A stretch of DNA of 64,000 nucleotides from Enterococcus sp. 9E7_DIV0242 (GCF_002140975.2 NZ_CP147247.1:1922001-1986000); one strand, 5' to 3'. Counted from the first letter of the stretch, positions 42,897-52,507 are shown. The notes: generated by a model from the letters alone, not told the origin. Made by a program: numbers and translations.

Positions 42897-43562
42897 TCAC
42901 TTGTTTTCCTTCAGAGAAGACTCGTTGATTCGGAAATATTTGAACACCTTTTTTTGATTTGTTTTTGTTTTTTTCATATCTGATAGATACCCTGATAACG
43001 TATCTTGATCACTCAGTGTTTCAAAGGTTTGGCTTCCTAGGTTCAGTCCCAATTCCTTCATATTCACATAGAGCCGATTCAACTCTTTTTGTCCTTCCAT
43101 GCTTAAACGTCTATCTGCGGTCCGCACCCCATAATTAGCAAGTCGGGCCGCCAGATCATAGATATTCTCCTGAATTTTTTTAGGGTTATCCGTTTCATGA
43201 ATTTGATTCAACTGCTCTTCGATGTTTGATAAAAGATAATGACCTTGAACTAGCGCCTCGGTATCTTCTTTTCCTAAATTTGTCGCTTGATAGTAACGAG
43301 TATAAAAAGCAGTTCCTCCGCCCAAACAAGCTATGACAAAAAACAATACAAAGAAACGAATAGAAGCACTCTTTTTCTTTTCAAGTATTCGGCAGGTACG
43401 ACGCCAACGTTTTCGTTTTCTCTTTTTTCTTGGTTTTGCTTGTTTCCACTTTTTCACTTTGGAGGTATTTACAAGAACCAACACAAAATAGACCCAGGCA
43501 AGAACCAGAAAGAAAATTGCAGCAGAACATGTACCGATAAACAACCAGTCAAGTATCTCCAT
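42897..43562 (-). CDS. Hypothetical membrane protein of the WxL operon
   Basis: This 221-residue protein has an N-terminal helix (LFIGTCSAAIFFLVLAWVYF), an extremely basic cytoplasmic loop (KKWKQAKPRKKRKRKRWRR), a second helix (FFVLFFVIACLGGGTAFY) and an extracytoplasmic helical domain of about 130 residues. I do not recognise the family. It lies 21 bp before the signal-peptidase homologue and 22 bp after the DUF916 gene, clearly in the operon. A role in assembling or anchoring the WxL complex is possible. Confidence 0.68.
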   Translation of the reverse strand: MEILDWLFIGTCSAAIFFLVLAWVYFVLVLVNTSKVKKWKQAKPRKKRKRKRWRRTCRILEKKKSASIRFFVLFFVIACLGGGTAFYTRYYQATNLGKEDTEALVQGHYLLSNIEEQLNQIHETDNPKKIQENIYDLAARLANYGVRTADRRLSMEGQKELNRLYVNMKELGLNLGSQTFETLSDQDTLSGYLSDMKKTKTNQKKVFKYFRINESSLKENK

Positions 43563-43583
43563 TTTTAAGCCTCCTCCGTCAAT

Positions 43584-44672
43584 CTACTTTTTCTTTTTTC
43601 GCTTTGAAGAGGCATTTTTTCTTTTGTTTTGCTTATTCTTCTTTTTAAGAAAACGAATCACTAAGAAGATGATCAAAATCAATAGTAGTAGTCCGCCAAC
43701 GATCATCGCTATCAGCAACCAATTAACACCAGCATCTTGAACCAATGTCAGGTCCTGATCATTAAACTTATCTGCTTCCTCATCTGTAATCTTGAACGCT
43801 TCTTCCCATTGCCATTTACCACCAGCTTTTGTTGTTACAAGAATCTTTGCTCGATATTCTCCCGGAACCATTCGCTCCCCGTTCATTGAAACCGGAAAAT
43901 CAATCAATGAATTCGGTGCCATCCGCATGTTGGCTTTTTTCGTATCATATAAAACCTCATCAGATGCCTTCCCCATGATTTGAACATCAACTGTCATATC
44001 TTCTGTGTAAACAGGCTGAACATTGGAAAAATTGATAAAAATGGCATTTCGAAAATTATTCAAATCAGGATAAACGCGGTTTAGCTTCATATCTTGATTT
44101 ATTTCATTTGTATCTGCCTCACTCAACAGAATACCCGTTTGATAGGCAAGCTTATTGATGATCATCCCTTGATTCGTATCTGTTTCCTGTCCTTGTGCAT
44201 CTTTTTGTTGGATAGTGACTGCTCCTGAAATGTACCCCTCAAAAGAAGCTTCCGGCATCGTGATCTCCATATTCAGCATTTCTGAACTATTTGGTTGAAT
44301 GACTACTTCTTCCGGTGCTTTGACAACATCCACAAAATCATACTTTAGTGATGCATCCTTCTCAATGTCATTTTTACTGTATTCAATAACCCCATTGCTA
44401 TTCGTTTTAGCTCCATTTAAACTGACCAATATAGTAATTTCTTCATCCGATGAGTTATTAAGCTGCATTTGGATCGTTTGTTGCTGACTCGGCTCCATAC
44501 GTAAATCGTAGTAACCTACCTCAGAATTATGTTGATTTTCCGGTAAAATCACCTTATAAGAAAATCCCTTTAGTGCTTGTTGATTTTCTGCTGCGTTTAC
44601 TGCTGTTGAAAATCCCACAAGCATTCCTACTATGTAAATAAAACCTAATAGCTTAACCGCTTTTTTGATCAT
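43584..44672 (-). CDS. DUF916/DUF3324 WxL-interacting protein (CscA-like)
   Basis: This 362-residue protein has a signal peptide (LLGFIYIVGMLVGFSTAVNA), a DUF916 domain (FSYKVILPENQHNSEVGYYD near 37-56, YDLRMEPSQQQTIQMQL), a DUF3324 domain around 165-310, one C-terminal transmembrane helix (LLIAMIVGGLLLLILIIFL) and a Lys/Arg-rich cytoplasmic tail. This is the standard anchor partner that binds WxL proteins and holds them at the cell surface. It follows the two WxL genes after a 230-bp spacer with a hairpin at 44705-44738. Confidence 0.9.
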   Translation of the reverse strand: MIKKAVKLLGFIYIVGMLVGFSTAVNAAENQQALKGFSYKVILPENQHNSEVGYYDLRMEPSQQQTIQMQLNNSSDEEITILVSLNGAKTNSNGVIEYSKNDIEKDASLKYDFVDVVKAPEEVVIQPNSSEMLNMEITMPEASFEGYISGAVTIQQKDAQGQETDTNQGMIINKLAYQTGILLSEADTNEINQDMKLNRVYPDLNNFRNAIFINFSNVQPVYTEDMTVDVQIMGKASDEVLYDTKKANMRMAPNSLIDFPVSMNGERMVPGEYRAKILVTTKAGGKWQWEEAFKITDEEADKFNDQDLTLVQDAGVNWLLIAMIVGGLLLLILIIFLVIRFLKKKNKQNKRKNASSKRKKKK

Positions 44673-44704
44673 TCCGTGTTCCTCTCTCTTCTCTTAAAAA
44701 TAAG

Positions 44705-44738
44705 ACGAGCTTGAGACCTAATAAATCCTCAAGCTTGT
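44705..44738 (-). terminator. Hairpin between WxL and DUF916 genes
   Basis: On the minus strand ACAAGCTTGAG and CTCAAGCTCGT pair, followed by CTTATTTTT. It may partly terminate transcription or stabilise the upstream mRNA, giving different amounts of WxL protein and of its anchor. Confidence 0.55.
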
Positions 44739-44902
44739 ATCATGCACTACATCTGAAAAAAGGACGGAACAGAAGCAACTCTTTCATAAGTAAGTAGAAA
44801 TTTATCTAAAATTTGTAAAGCAATTTTCATAAATTTTTTCTTCTGTTAAAAAGCTGAATACTTCTGTCCCGACCACGACTCTTCAATCGCTAATTAAAAA
44901 AA

Positions 44903-45664
44903 TTAGTTAGCGTCTGTAATGGTCCAAGTGATTTCTGCTGTATATTCACTTGCTTTCAATACATTTGTTCCTGGTACGTTTAGTGTAATACCATCGTATG
45001 TTCCTGCTTTTGCATTTGCGTTAGTGTCGAACATCAATTCAAATACACCGAAACCTTTACCAACTTCTTTGTTTGTGTAGAAAGGTTGTACTGTGTTTAG
45101 AGCCAATGTTTGAGTTGTTGTTGCAGCTAAAGATGGTTTTGTCGCAGCATTTGTTCCTGTTACTAATGAAATTTTCTTGTAATCCAATGTTGAACCGTCT
45201 AATGTTTGACCAGCAGCGTTTGTGAATTGTTTTGTCAATTCAGCATTCACTGTCCACCAGTTATTAGCTGTTGCTGCATCCGCACGAATATCTTGGAAAC
45301 GAACAAAGTGAGCTGTTGTTTGAGATGAACCTGGATCAGTAAATGGTAATGCATCGTAAGACTTATCCGCATCATTTGCTACGATTTTATGTGTATCGAA
45401 GTCCATGCTTGTTACAGAAACCAATTTCAATGCCCCTGGATTAGGGTTTTGAGAAGGCTCAGTCATTGGCGTACCAGTAGATTCACCTGGCGGTAAGTTT
45501 GTTGGATTGGTTGTATCATCTGTTGTAAATTTGATTTTCCCTTCGCCAACACCAGTTGTTGCATCTGGATAGCCCGGTGCTGCTTTTGTAATTGATGGTA
45601 CTGCAAGTCCTAGTCCTAGTACTGCTAAAAGTGCAGCGCCAGTTAATTTGTGTGAAGTTTTCAT
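44903..45664 (-). CDS. WxL-domain surface protein with variant WxL motifs
   Basis: This 253-residue protein has a signal peptide (LTGAALLAVLGLGLAVPSIT, cleavage after TKA), a short Pro/Thr-rich linker, and a C-terminal WxL domain of about 190 residues that binds peptidoglycan. The two tryptophan motifs read WWTVNAEL near 152 and AEITWTITDAN at the end, so the third position is Val or Ile where Leu is usual. AGGAGG precedes the ATG. It is probably a minor wall-associated protein held by the DUF916 partner. Confidence 0.87.
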   Translation of the reverse strand: MKTSHKLTGAALLAVLGLGLAVPSITKAAPGYPDATTGVGEGKIKFTTDDTTNPTNLPPGESTGTPMTEPSQNPNPGALKLVSVTSMDFDTHKIVANDADKSYDALPFTDPGSSQTTAHFVRFQDIRADAATANNWWTVNAELTKQFTNAAGQTLDGSTLDYKKISLVTGTNAATKPSLAATTTQTLALNTVQPFYTNKEVGKGFGVFELMFDTNANAKAGTYDGITLNVPGTNVLKASEYTAEITWTITDAN

Positions 45665-45693
45665 GTGTGTTCCTCCTAATTTGTGTGTGTTAT

Positions 45694-46497
45694 TTATGGT
45701 AGCTCAGATAAAATCCAAGTTATCACCGTTGTGTATGTTACCGGATCCTTTTTAGTTGCCCCCGGTATAGACAAACTTAATGCCTTGTTTTGATAAATCG
45801 CTTTATTATCGTATGCCGGATCTGTTACGGGATTGCCGTCAGCATCCAACCTTGGAATCAGCGTGTCCTTCATACCATTCTCATTTTCAATAGATGCGCC
45901 AAAAATGATCGACCAGGTACCTTCTCCCGTGTTTGCTTTCGCCTCAGCTAAGTTGTATGTCTGACCGATATTATCGATTCGAATGACATCTTTTTGAACA
46001 ATCGGTGCCTCATCGGCTCCTCTAGTCGAATTCGCCCATGAACTTCCAAGGGAGATGACCGAGCCGTCGAGCTCTTTATTTTCTGCTGTCTCATTTTTAA
46101 ACTGTGTTTCCTGACGAAGCTGCAGCAGCCAACCTTTCCCCGTTCCACGAAAATCTGAGACTTGAACAAAATTCCCTCTAGCTCCCGTATTTCCATGAAA
46201 AAGCTGCGCGTTTCCGTAGACCAGCACATCTTCATCCACTTTGGCATTTGCCCAAAAGTTGAACTGAGGAACAAAATCGATGCGCAATTCCCCGTCTGTT
46301 GAAGGGCTTTCGCCTGGATCGACCGCTTGGTCTGGATACTCAGGATCCTTGATTTCTTTTTCATAGGAACCTTCAAAACCGATACTTACTTCACCAGACC
46401 AAGAACCGGCTTCTGCTGCCGCTGTTTCAGAGAAGCTGAACAGAGCTGCAGAGAATAGTGGTAGCAACAACATTGTTGCTAGTTTTACTTGCTTCAT
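45694..46497 (-). CDS. WxL-domain surface protein
   Basis: This 267-residue protein has a signal peptide (LATMLLLPLFSAALFSFSET, then AAAEA) and a WxL domain over nearly its whole length, with GKGWLLQLRQETQF near 124 and the terminal VITWILSELP. Both contain the canonical W-x-L. It starts 4 bp after the sortase-substrate gene and ends 29 bp before the next WxL gene. It should sit on the outer wall surface. Confidence 0.88.
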   Translation of the reverse strand: MKQVKLATMLLLPLFSAALFSFSETAAAEAGSWSGEVSIGFEGSYEKEIKDPEYPDQAVDPGESPSTDGELRIDFVPQFNFWANAKVDEDVLVYGNAQLFHGNTGARGNFVQVSDFRGTGKGWLLQLRQETQFKNETAENKELDGSVISLGSSWANSTRGADEAPIVQKDVIRIDNIGQTYNLAEAKANTGEGTWSIIFGASIENENGMKDTLIPRLDADGNPVTDPAYDNKAIYQNKALSLSIPGATKKDPVTYTTVITWILSELP

Positions 46498-46501
46498 GCT
46501 G

Positions 46502-46879
46502 TCAATACCCCTTTCCTTCTCCGGATGCCTGTTCTTTTCTCCGTTTCACGTAGAATAGAATCAAAGCGATCAATAGCAGTGCCGCGCCGCTGATTCCTAA
46601 ACTTTTCTTTATCAACTCACCTGTTGAAGGATACTTTCCTTGCGGTTTTGAGCCAGAAGGCTTTGTCGGTTCTGTTGTAGGAATTGTTGGTTCAGTCGTC
46701 GAGCTAGGCTCTGTTGAACTACTTGAGTCTGTGCTTTCTTCATAGAAAGAAATGACACCGTTCGTCTGTACTGCACCACCGTTTTCTGTTGCAAACCCAA
46801 TAGCTGGTTTGCCCAAAAAGATAAACGCCATGACAACAACAGAAATAAAGAGCGATGAGAATAGCTTTATTCGTTTCAT
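46502..46879 (-). CDS. Small cell-wall protein with variant sorting signal
   Basis: This 125-residue protein has a signal peptide (LFSSLFISVVVMAFIFLG), a Ser/Thr/Pro-rich stalk (STEPSSTTEPTIPTTEPTKP), and a sortase-type C-terminus: KYPSTGELI, a hydrophobic helix (ISGAALLLIALILFYV) and KRRKEQ. The sorting motif is YPSTG, not LPxTG. Small proteins of this kind are regular members of WxL loci (CscD-like). The ATG at 46879 follows GGAGG. Confidence 0.85.
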   Translation of the reverse strand: MKRIKLFSSLFISVVVMAFIFLGKPAIGFATENGGAVQTNGVISFYEESTDSSSSTEPSSTTEPTIPTTEPTKPSGSKPQGKYPSTGELIKKSLGISGAALLLIALILFYVKRRKEQASGEGKGY

Positions 46880-46898
46880 GTTTCTTTCCTCCATTGTG

Positions 46899-49800
46899 TT
46901 ATTTCGTTTCTCCTAAGGTCCAGACAATTGTTGCCTTGTACTCACCCAACTCGCGAACTGCTCCCGCAGGAACCTCAAGCTTAAAGCCACGTTCTCCGGT
47001 TGCCCAACGTTCACTGACATCGTATTGTCCTGGGGCGTTGTGCGTGTCAACAGTAATCGCCTGGTCTGTATCATTCAGTATGATTTCACTGTCTTTTCCA
47101 TCAGCCACTCGATAACGAATCGCATCCGGCAACACTTTCGTCCCTGTTCCGCTTCCGCTTGTCAAGTAATCTTCCAAACGCGCTTTTAGTGTCCAGCTTG
47201 TTGCATCTGTACGATTGTCCCAAATGATTAAATTATCATCGAAACTTGGGTTATCCACACGGACACCAAAAATCCCCGCATTTCTTGTTCCGAAATCAAT
47301 TGATGTCGGATAAGAATAGATAAACAATGTGCCGTTGAAGACATATTGAACAGTCGATGGATTTTCTGTCACTGGAATAGCATCTTCCGGTGTCGGACGT
47401 GTCTTCACTTGATAATTTTCTCCAAGTAATTCATTTACCCTATCCTGAATCGCTGTATTCGTGACTAAATCAACTGTACCGCCGATATTCCCACTAACAG
47501 GAATCGGATCACGTAATTTCTGGCCCTTGTCATCGACAAATTCCACATTTACAGTAGAAATGCTCTTATTGATCGTTACTGTTATCTCTTTCTCAACTTT
47601 AGATGTTCCACTTCCATAGGAAAGTGTTACTTTGTAAGCACCATCTTGTACGACACCGCCACCTGTTACCGGACCTGGCAAGGTACCTTTATCAACAGTG
47701 ATCAGCGTTGGATCAAGAGCTGTAATAGATGTCTCATCAAATTCCCAAAGAGCCAGTTTTCCTTTATCATGAATCATCGTTAAAATTTCTGCCTCACTGG
47801 TCGGGTAATCTTTTGCCGCTACAGCAAAGTCCAGTCCATCCAGAATATACTTATCACTTGAAACTGCCTTATCTTTGACAAAAATCGGTATTACAACTTC
47901 TCCAACATTGCCGGCTTCATCGGTCAAATTGACAATAAATGAAGCATTGCCCTGTTTTGACACGATATTTGCGATATCCTGACCTGGTTTCAATGAAGCA
48001 GTAATCTTGTCATTCGCAGAAACATTATCTGAATAATCCTTCAGAAATACTTTGTAATCAGCAGCATTTTCAATCGCATCCTTACCAGCAGCGCCCAAAT
48101 CAACAATCGTAAATTTACCAGTTCCTGTCGGTTTGGTTTTATCATTGAAGGTCACATAAATAGTATGTGTAGCTGTGTCCCCATTCGATGCGACTGTCAA
48201 TACAATTGGATAGGCCTGTTCTTCATCAGTTCCTACACCAGAGGCATTGATTGTCAATTTGGCTTTATCATCTGTGACATTTTCCAACACATTATTTATG
48301 ACTTCCAATCCACGAACATTTCCTTGTGCGACTACATAAGCTCTTAGTGCGTCAGCTGTCGCAGTATTGGCTGTCCACTTCGAGCGATCCACTCTGAAAT
48401 TACTTCCTTCAACGGCAACTGCGCCATCTGGCATACTGTCTACCACATAGACGGGTATTTTGATTGGTGCACTATCGTTGCCGGCCAAGTCAGTAAGTAT
48501 CACAAAGAACTCACTGTCTCCGGTATTCGCGACAATTGCATCAAAATCAGTATTCTCTGCAAAGCGAACTGTTACTTGATCCTTTGGTGTGACATCGTCG
48601 CTCCAGTCCAATAGGAACTTGGTCAGATCTGTTTCGTCCCGAAGATAGGCAGCATTTCCTTTTGGTGCTAGGGTCAGCTTCCCTGTTCCGGTCGGTGCTA
48701 CTTCATCACGAAATGTCACAGTGATGACTTTCGTCAAATCTGTTGCTAATCCTGAATCTGCAGCTCTCACTGTCAATGTCACATTGTAAGAACCCCCAGT
48801 AGAGCTCGGCGTTAGTCCGCCTAAATCAGTCACTTGGATTTTATCTGTCAGGCTTGTCTGCACCCCATCTACAATCTTGTAGGAGGATGCTTCACTTTCT
48901 TGAATGATGTAGGCCTTCAGTTGATCTTCTGTCATACCATTCAAAATAGTTGCACTAGCCTCAATATCTTTTGCAGCAAGTGCATTCAACGTCTCATGAA
49001 TAACCAACTTAGATTTGATTTTCGTTTTGTTTGGAGCTAGAGCTCCCGTCGCATCTACTGCTTCATCCAAAAGATAGACATAGATATCATACTCTCCTTG
49101 GGTAGCCATCATTGCTGCAACCTGTGCTGGTGTATTTTCTTCTGCAAATTCATAACCAAAGTTTGGCGTTACAGGATTGGTATCCGTTGGGTTTTGAACA
49201 AATTCACTCGGTTCCGGAGCGACCTCCCCCACAGCTGAATGAACAGTTCGAGGGTCTCCTTCCGGCGGTGTTGTATCCAAAACCGTTTTGATATCATATG
49301 CTTCTTTCCCGTTCAACCAACCAACTGCTTTTATCTTTTGCCCCGCTTTCAGCGTGACATCTGCCGGCAAGTCAAAACTGAACGAGCCTGTAGTTGGATC
49401 AGCAATCGTATGGAACTTTCTACTATCTCCTTCAATTGGTGAGTTAACTTTCGGTTCAGTCAGTAAAACATCCTTGCTTGGATCATTTTCATCCACAACT
49501 AGATAGAACAAAATCGACGTCCCGTTCATATAATCTGGATCGGGATTTACAACACCCGAAAGAACCTTGCTGGATGTTTCCGCCGGATTATCTGTCGGTT
49601 GATTCAATCCGATGATGACATCTGGAATATACTCATAAAGAACTCTTGAAAAACCACTATGAGGAGACCCAGTTGCCGTCGTTCTGTAATTAGTTAAGAA
49701 ATCCGTTGTAATAGGTGTGGTAACACTTTGTCCAACAATGTTTGTTGTATTTCGTCCATTGTATGTTACATCCACTCCATATATCGGATTCCAAATTTTA

Positions 49801-51293
49801 TATGGGTCATCGCTAGCAGGTGTTTTCAACCATGAGGATACTTTTTGAACATCCGCAATAAAGTGACCTGGATTGGTCATATTCACTAGATGTGCATTGG
49901 TATTGCCTCGTGCATCCAAATCAATAGAATACGCATCAGCAAAGCGGAAAACTCCGTTTGCCCCGATGTTAAATAAGTTACGTACACCGGTACCATCCTC
50001 TAATTTGATATTGAAAGTTGCTTTTTTCCCAACAACAAATTCGCCACGAGCCCCGGCGTTTACAACATCTTGTGTACTCGTTCCTTGGTTCCGAAGATTG
50101 ATCGTCATGCTACCCTCTTCAGAGACATTGAACTTAGAATCACTTCCAAGATTTAAAGCCGTTGTTCCAGCCATATTCCCTTTTATCTCGACGCCCACTT
50201 CTGCACCTTTAGCGATATTAAACGTGGTATCAGAATACAATTGAATTCCGCCACGAGTAGTAGAATCGCCGGTTCTTGCATATACTTTTGCGCCTTCTGC
50301 GACCGTTACATCACCTTTTCTCAATGACATAACATAGTTTCCAACATCCCAAGCTTCTCCTGCATTCCCATTGGTCGTGATATCCACTACAGCATTTTTC
50401 TCAATTCTGGCATATGCCGATTGATTAGATGTTGTACCGGTGTTTCCAAGATAGCTGGCCAAAATAAAGCCGTTACCATTTTGTACAGTAACAGTTGTAT
50501 TACTGTCTTCTTCATAGATAGCTCGGAAAGCTTCCAATCCGGATTGGTTCGCCCAAGTATTTTTAGTCACACCTGGTCGCAATGGTGCTTCATAAGAATT
50601 CACTGAATGAAACTCATTGGTCCCTTTGAAAATCATTGTTGCCTGCCATGAAGCACTCAATTGAGAGCCTCTGTAATAAACATCCTCATAAGTGATCGTT
50701 GAAGCAATGGTTGCATAATCCCCGATTGCAAATGGTCCGTATGCACTTTGCCCATACATTTTGATATTTTTCACATAAATATTTCTATCTCTAGTTGTAC
50801 TGGTCGCCCACGAAAATCTGACTTGGTTAAAGTCAACCGTATGACCCTGCCCATCGATTACATAATCGATACGAGCTGTCGGAGCATCCCTTCGTGTATC
50901 CCCGGTTCCATTATTTCCCGGATTTTCGATATCTGCAGTTACTTTGATATAGTCCGCATTATTTTTGTTTGTCTCCGTTCCTGTGTAGGTGTTCATCACC
51001 GCTTTATACAGTTCATCCCATGTAGAAACTTCAACAACATTTGTTGCTGCGGCTTCCGTCCCCCAGCCTGCTGCAGCCATTGGTGCGACCGTAGCGAAGG
51101 GTTCCACCAAAGCTTCCGGAGAAGCCATTTCCGTATCACTGTTTTCAGATACATCTTCCTCATTTGAGCCCATCACGTCAGAAGTACTTGCTTCTTCATT
51201 CGCTTTGATCGGTTCAGGAATATGCCAAAAAGCTGTTACTAGTAAGCCGGTGAATACAAGGCCTATAAAAGTACCTTTTTTTCCGATTTTCAT
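46899..51293 (-). CDS. Giant modular WxL adhesin-like protein
   Basis: This protein of about 1464 residues has a signal peptide (GTFIGLVFTGLLVTAFW) and a beta-helix-like region over roughly residues 75-540, with repeated short strands (DYVIDGQGHTVDFNQVRF, then VTVAEGAKVYARTGD). Next comes a linker, then two related bacterial-Ig-like modules of about 190 residues, each opening VTFxDxxxPTGTGK and containing LTDxAGN. A MucBP-like segment (VNVEFVDDKGQKLRDPIPV) and a C-terminal WxL domain (DATSWTLKARL and ATIVWTLGETK) end it. It should be exported, attached through its WxL domain and used for adhesion or carbohydrate binding. Start chosen at the ATG at 51293, about 14 bases after AGGAGG, slightly long spacing. 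Confidence 0.85.
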   Translation of the reverse strand: MKIGKKGTFIGLVFTGLLVTAFWHIPEPIKANEEASTSDVMGSNEEDVSENSDTEMASPEALVEPFATVAPMAAAGWGTEAAATNVVEVSTWDELYKAVMNTYTGTETNKNNADYIKVTADIENPGNNGTGDTRRDAPTARIDYVIDGQGHTVDFNQVRFSWATSTTRDRNIYVKNIKMYGQSAYGPFAIGDYATIASTITYEDVYYRGSQLSASWQATMIFKGTNEFHSVNSYEAPLRPGVTKNTWANQSGLEAFRAIYEEDSNTTVTVQNGNGFILASYLGNTGTTSNQSAYARIEKNAVVDITTNGNAGEAWDVGNYVMSLRKGDVTVAEGAKVYARTGDSTTRGGIQLYSDTTFNIAKGAEVGVEIKGNMAGTTALNLGSDSKFNVSEEGSMTINLRNQGTSTQDVVNAGARGEFVVGKKATFNIKLEDGTGVRNLFNIGANGVFRFADAYSIDLDARGNTNAHLVNMTNPGHFIADVQKVSSWLKTPASDDPYKIWNPIYGVDVTYNGRNTTNIVGQSVTTPITTDFLTNYRTTATGSPHSGFSRVLYEYIPDVIIGLNQPTDNPAETSSKVLSGVVNPDPDYMNGTSILFYLVVDENDPSKDVLLTEPKVNSPIEGDSRKFHTIADPTTGSFSFDLPADVTLKAGQKIKAVGWLNGKEAYDIKTVLDTTPPEGDPRTVHSAVGEVAPEPSEFVQNPTDTNPVTPNFGYEFAEENTPAQVAAMMATQGEYDIYVYLLDEAVDATGALAPNKTKIKSKLVIHETLNALAAKDIEASATILNGMTEDQLKAYIIQESEASSYKIVDGVQTSLTDKIQVTDLGGLTPSSTGGSYNVTLTVRAADSGLATDLTKVITVTFRDEVAPTGTGKLTLAPKGNAAYLRDETDLTKFLLDWSDDVTPKDQVTVRFAENTDFDAIVANTGDSEFFVILTDLAGNDSAPIKIPVYVVDSMPDGAVAVEGSNFRVDRSKWTANTATADALRAYVVAQGNVRGLEVINNVLENVTDDKAKLTINASGVGTDEEQAYPIVLTVASNGDTATHTIYVTFNDKTKPTGTGKFTIVDLGAAGKDAIENAADYKVFLKDYSDNVSANDKITASLKPGQDIANIVSKQGNASFIVNLTDEAGNVGEVVIPIFVKDKAVSSDKYILDGLDFAVAAKDYPTSEAEILTMIHDKGKLALWEFDETSITALDPTLITVDKGTLPGPVTGGGVVQDGAYKVTLSYGSGTSKVEKEITVTINKSISTVNVEFVDDKGQKLRDPIPVSGNIGGTVDLVTNTAIQDRVNELLGENYQVKTRPTPEDAIPVTENPSTVQYVFNGTLFIYSYPTSIDFGTRNAGIFGVRVDNPSFDDNLIIWDNRTDATSWTLKARLEDYLTSGSGTGTKVLPDAIRYRVADGKDSEIILNDTDQAITVDTHNAPGQYDVSERWATGERGFKLEVPAGAVRELGEYKATIVWTLGETK

Positions 51294-51538
51294 TATCTTT
51301 TTCAACTCCTCCCTTGTATAGATAGTTGTGTGTAGTAAAGAACACACTATATTTCAATTTTTCATTTCACTTTCTCTATGAATAGACACTTAATTTCGTA
51401 TTCTACAAAGAAAATGAAGAAAAAAAGAAACCGAATAAATTTTTTTGTATCAGTCAAACTGAACCAACTACTCTAAATAGTTGATGCATAACCAAATCAC
51501 CATTTTCGCAATTATTTGCTTTTCCTTTTATACTTGCT

Positions 51539-52237
51539 TTATGTCATATTAAGAAAGTATCCTTTTGAACGTACCGTGATAATGAAGTACGGTTGTTCTG
51601 GATTTTCTTCCACTTTTTTTCTCAAGTGGAAGATTAGATTTGATATTCTAAACTTGTAGTTCTTATCTGGTTTTTGCCAAAGTCGTTCAAATAATTCTTC
51701 ATAAGTAAATGCCATATTCGGTTTACTATGTAAAATTTTTAAAAGTTGATACTCCAATTTCGTTAAAGGAATCTCACGGTCATTATCAATCATGACACTA
51801 AAATTTTGATCAACTAGCTCAAAGCTTCTTTTGTAAATTTTTTTTGGTTTGGTCTCCGTTTGAATGGATTTCTTACTTTTAATATGACGATCGAGGGCAT
51901 TATTGATAATTAGCTTGAATTCATTTGGATCTACAAGAGAATTGAGATTCCCGTCTGCGCCCAACTGAAGAAAAATAAGTCGATTGACCGGATCAGGCTC
52001 TTTAGTCATAACCCACACCAACGGATTCTGCCCTGCTTTCAACTTCATAATCAAGCTGCAAATCTGAGCGACATTTTCCTGAGTATCATCATTAATAATG
52101 ACTGCATCAACCTGCTCTATTTTTTTGTTAACTTCAGAAGGGAGAACTTCTATGACTTTCGTATCACCATTTTCCAATACGTCTATGTAATTATCCTGAA
52201 TGCTACCTGAGACTGAAATTACCCCTATGTTAAACAT
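51539..52237 (-). CDS. Winged-helix regulator with degenerate receiver-like domain
   Basis: This 232-residue protein has a C-terminal OmpR/PhoB-type winged helix (PLTKLEYQLLKILHSKPNMA, then YEELFERLWQ, and IITVRSKGYFL at the end). An N-terminal half with receiver-like alternation (DAVIINDDTQENV, NPLVWVMTKE, then FLQLGADGNLNSL) lacks a clear phospho-acceptor. No kinase gene is nearby. It lies directly upstream of the WxL operon on the same strand and is the best candidate for its activator. GGAGGG precedes the ATG. The invertible element ends 50 bp upstream, so its expression may depend on DNA orientation. Confidence 0.8.
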   Translation of the reverse strand: MFNIGVISVSGSIQDNYIDVLENGDTKVIEVLPSEVNKKIEQVDAVIINDDTQENVAQICSLIMKLKAGQNPLVWVMTKEPDPVNRLIFLQLGADGNLNSLVDPNEFKLIINNALDRHIKSKKSIQTETKPKKIYKRSFELVDQNFSVMIDNDREIPLTKLEYQLLKILHSKPNMAFTYEELFERLWQKPDKNYKFRISNLIFHLRKKVEENPEQPYFIITVRSKGYFLNMT

Positions 52238-52287
52238 GTTTTATCCCTCCAAAATAGAAAATGAATAGTAAAAAGCACCAATCTGTT

Positions 52288-52312
52288 TTCTCGTTTTGTG
52301 TACAAACGAGAA
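52288..52312 (+). repeat. Left inverted recombination site
   Basis: Arms TTCTCGTTT and AAACGAGAA flank the core TGTGTAC. It is the exact reverse complement of the site at 53891-53915 and lies 50 bp upstream of the winged-helix regulator. Confidence 0.9.
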
Positions 52313-52313
52313 T

Positions 52314-52342
52314 AATCTACATGATTCTTATATTCACTGCAA
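52314..52342 (-). promoter_or_regulatory. Outward promoter at the left end of the invertible element
   Basis: On the minus strand TTGCAG (52342-52337) and TAGATT (52319-52314) are spaced 17 bp, just inside the left site. Transcription would start within the site and run into the winged-helix regulator. Inversion would carry this promoter to the other end and point it away. Confidence 0.55.
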
Positions 52343-52353
52343 TGCTAAAATCA

Positions 52354-52371
52354 TGACGGCGAATCTGACGA
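52354..52371 (+). promoter_or_regulatory. Candidate recombinase arm-type site, left
   Basis: TGACGG-CGAATC-TGACGA: two direct copies 12 bp apart, matching the spacing of the pair near the right end. Possible binding site for the N-terminal domain of the recombinase. Confidence 0.45.
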
Positions 52372-52473
52372 CTATGGAAAAATATTCTTCTGAAATATCA
52401 TAGAAATAATAGTTTTTTTCTTTTCATTATTTTTTTATAAGCTTCTTTGTAAAAAGAAAGGCATAGCAAATAA

Positions 52474-52507
52474 ACCGCTCTTAGTAATTTTTTCTAACAA
52501 TAGCGGT
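52474..52507 (-). terminator. Terminator of the recombinase gene
   Basis: On the minus strand ACCGCT and AGCGGT pair around a 22-base loop and are followed by TTATTT, about 40 bp after the recombinase stop. It is weak, so read-through into the regulator is possible. Confidence 0.5.
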
